DNA from: Pseudopedobacter sp038243635 | GTDB taxonomy: Bacteria; Bacteroidota; Bacteroidia; Sphingobacteriales; Sphingobacteriaceae | Reading direction: 5' to 3' | NCBI GenBank assembly: GCA_038243635.1 | Contig: JBBSQW010000007.1 | Location: forward strand, 62,001-126,000 | DNA: 64,000 nucleotides | Part shown: piece by piece, positions 62,458 to 64,000 of the stretch | Position numbering within the stretch: position 1 is the stretch's first letter | How the letters are laid out: each line of letters begins with the position of its first letter | Position numbers and translations under genes: made by a program | Notes under the pieces: generated by a model | What the model was told of the DNA's origin: nothing | The model's input: the letters and a program-made list of their open reading frames with translations, nothing else | Databases searched by the model: none

Positions 62458-63024
62458 CTACTTAACCCGCTTAACATTGTCTTTAGCAAAAGCTTCCCAA
62501 CCGCTGTAAGATTTACCAGCACCGCTGGTGGATATTTTTTGGAACGAATGGCAAACCGCCACCCCCAAACCATCTGTCGCGTCTAAAAACTCGGGCGTTT
62601 CATTAAACTTTAAAAGTTGCTTTAACATGGCCGCAAGCTGCTCTTTAGTGGCATTTCCGTTTCCAGTAACAGATTGTTTTATTTTTTTTGGCGAATACTC
62701 AAAAATTGGCAATCCTTTAGCCAAGCCTGCCGCCATGGCTACGCCCTGCGCCCTACCCAATTTTAACATTACCTGAATATTTTTTCCGTAGAATGGGGCT
62801 TCTAAAGCAATACAGTCTGGGTGGTATTGCTCAATTAAATTAGTGGTTTTTTCAAAAATGCGTTGCAGTTTCAAAAAATGATCATCTAAGTGCGTCATCT
62901 TAACAACACCCAAACTAATCAATTCAATATTACTTCCCGTCTCTTTTACCAAACCGTAACCCATAACCGCGGTACCAGGGTCAATTCCCAAGATAATACG
63001 TTCTTTGGATTTTTCTTTTAACAT
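62458..63024 (-). CDS. ruvC: Holliday junction endonuclease RuvC
   Basis: About 188 residues from MLKEKSKERIILGIDPGT; ten more codons (MLRIYANIAA) reach an ATG at 63054. The four acidic catalytic residues are in LGIDPGTAVMGYG, ALEAPFYGKN, and the C-terminal DATDGLGVAVCH. It resolves four-way junctions made in recombination. The divergent gene begins within about 50 bases, so the shorter start is preferred. Confidence 0.95.
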   Translation of the reverse strand: MLKEKSKERIILGIDPGTAVMGYGLVKETGSNIELISLGVVKMTHLDDHFLKLQRIFEKTTNLIEQYHPDCIALEAPFYGKNIQVMLKLGRAQGVAMAAGLAKGLPIFEYSPKKIKQSVTGNGNATKEQLAAMLKQLLKFNETPEFLDATDGLGVAVCHSFQKISTSGAGKSYSGWEAFAKDNVKRVK

Positions 63025-63074
63025 GGCTGCAATATTAGCGTAAATTCTTAACATTGTATAAAATCACACATCTG

Positions 63075-64000
63075 TTGACGGCGAAGCAAAAAAAAATAAT
63101 CAGTTACAGTATCAAAATAATTGTTGTTGCTTTAGCTGGCTATTTTATTTACGAAAAGCTTAGTAACCACGAAAATCTTAGTCAATTTTCCTCCTTAATT
63201 AGTGGCTTATCAACACTTAGTGTTTACACCACCTTAACTTTAGTTTTTTTATTGATGTTGGCCAACTGGCTAATAGAAAGCGCAAAATGGAAATTCCTAA
63301 TCTCCAAAGTCGAACATATTAGTTACTATAAGGCTGTGGAATCTGTTTTTTGTGGTTTAACTTGGGCCATTTTTACACCTAACAGAATTGGCGAATATGG
63401 CGGCAGAGTATTTTTTCTTTCTCCACGCCGGCGGATACAAGGCGCAGTTGCGATGAGCGTAGGGCAAATTGCGCAAATGGTAATTACAAATGTGGTAGGC
63501 TCCATCGCTTTATTATGGTTCATCTATAATTTTAAACCCTTAGACCAATGGTTATTTATTGCCATTTGTTTTTTGGTAATGGGCTTTTGTTTTTTCTTTT
63601 TGCTGTTTTATTTCAACATCCGCTGGATAGAAAAATCATTGAATAGCATCAGTTTCTTGAAAAAATTCAAGCGCTTTTTTTCGGTTCTCAACCGCTATCA
63701 TCATAAAGAACTTACCAAAGTGATGTTATATAGTATGGCTAGGTTTTCCGTTTTTACGATACAGTATATTTTAATTATATACCTTTTACTGCCCGAAATT
63801 CCATTTTACCAATCCGCTTTAATGGTTTTTATTCTTTTTTTTATCCAATCTGCTTTACCATCCTTAGATTTGTTAGATGTTGGGGTACGAAGTCTGACCG
63901 CAACCTACTTTTTTGGTTTCATTACTACGCATGACGTGGCAATAATGGCTGCAATTGCGTTAATTTGGTTTGTGAATTTAATTATCCCTGCCATTATTGG
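63075..64000 (+). CDS. Lysylphosphatidylglycerol synthase TM-region/flippase-like membrane protein (partial)
   Basis: The gene runs off the right end. From a TTG at 63075 (alternative TTG at 63054) it reads TAKQKKIISYSIKIIVVALA, followed by about 7 membrane helices over the 300 visible residues. VESVFCGLTWAIFTPNRIGE and YGGRVFFL match the conserved loop of the LPG_synthase_TM family (PF03706-like). Such proteins act in membrane lipid synthesis or transport; substrate unknown. Divergent from ruvC. No ATG is available before the first helix. Confidence 0.72.
   Translation, partial: MTAKQKKIISYSIKIIVVALAGYFIYEKLSNHENLSQFSSLISGLSTLSVYTTLTLVFLLMLANWLIESAKWKFLISKVEHISYYKAVESVFCGLTWAIFTPNRIGEYGGRVFFLSPRRRIQGAVAMSVGQIAQMVITNVVGSIALLWFIYNFKPLDQWLFIAICFLVMGFCFFFLLFYFNIRWIEKSLNSISFLKKFKRFFSVLNRYHHKELTKVMLYSMARFSVFTIQYILIIYLLLPEIPFYQSALMVFILFFIQSALPSLDLLDVGVRSLTATYFFGFITTHDVAIMAAIALIWFVNLIIPAII

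Overview
The window looks like chromosome from a Bacteroidetes genome, most probably Sphingobacteriaceae (Pedobacter-like). The grounds are the low G+C content, lipoprotein and outer-membrane families typical of the phylum (DUF4292, two-domain FKBP lipoproteins, TonB-plug/MG2 protein, PorT-like barrel), promoter-like TAnnTTTG boxes, TTG starts, a menaquinone-futalosine gene pair, and dispersed 'GAGCGGAGTCGAA' repeats of the kind common in this group. No rRNA, tRNA or CRISPR array was seen. The species assignment is inference.

Layout. (1) 1-6652 is a decaying glycosaminoglycan (chondroitin-type) utilisation locus: a PL8 chondroitin-ABC-lyase gene with an internal deletion, an intact sulfatase, two paralogous LacI-type regulators, and between them the remains of a Gfo/Idh/MocA (GH109-like) gene and a GH114/COG2342 gene. 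(2) 7557-9498 holds a CBM9-like protein and a FucP-type sugar transporter, followed by a gene-free stretch with a 124-bp inverted-repeat element. (3) 10113-17716 (minus) is a run of histidine kinase, response regulator, DUF4153 membrane protein, AsmA-like protein and serine hydrolase. (4) 17800-23600 has a candidate small RNA, truA, a dead zeta-toxin module, mqnD/mqnB, queD-folE and fabD. (5) 23675-31814 has a 1234-residue NtrY-like kinase overlapping a 1149-residue envelope protein, then CsbD-like and porin-like genes. (6) 31876-41264 (minus) has a frameshifted ORF6N gene, an EnvC-like protein, DUF4292, a GxxExxY nuclease-like gene enclosed by terminal inverted repeats, TPR protein, dut, flippase, acylphosphatase, a flavin oxidoreductase and a deaminase-type amidohydrolase. 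(7) 41512-57634 is mostly housekeeping and envelope genes (rlmN, comF, photolyase, FKBPs, uraH, lipB, PPTase, dcd, enoyl-CoA isomerase). (8) 57633-59670 is an accessory insertion: a two-gene GNAT-like/HTH cassette bounded by a 58-bp direct repeat of the isomerase gene's 3' end, then a frameshifted HsdR C-terminal remnant. (9) 60031-64000 has a dienoyl-CoA-reductase-like SDR, VOC protein, HD hydrolase, ruvC and the start of a membrane flippase-like gene.

The most interesting structures are the GxxExxY gene that exactly fills a pair of terminal inverted repeats, with a non-coding relative carrying the same ends about 25 kb away; the GNAT/HTH cassette bounded by duplicated gene 3' ends; a family of modular dispersed repeats with constant ends and variable middles; and several defence or toxin-type genes caught in decay (zeta toxin, HsdR, ORF6N).
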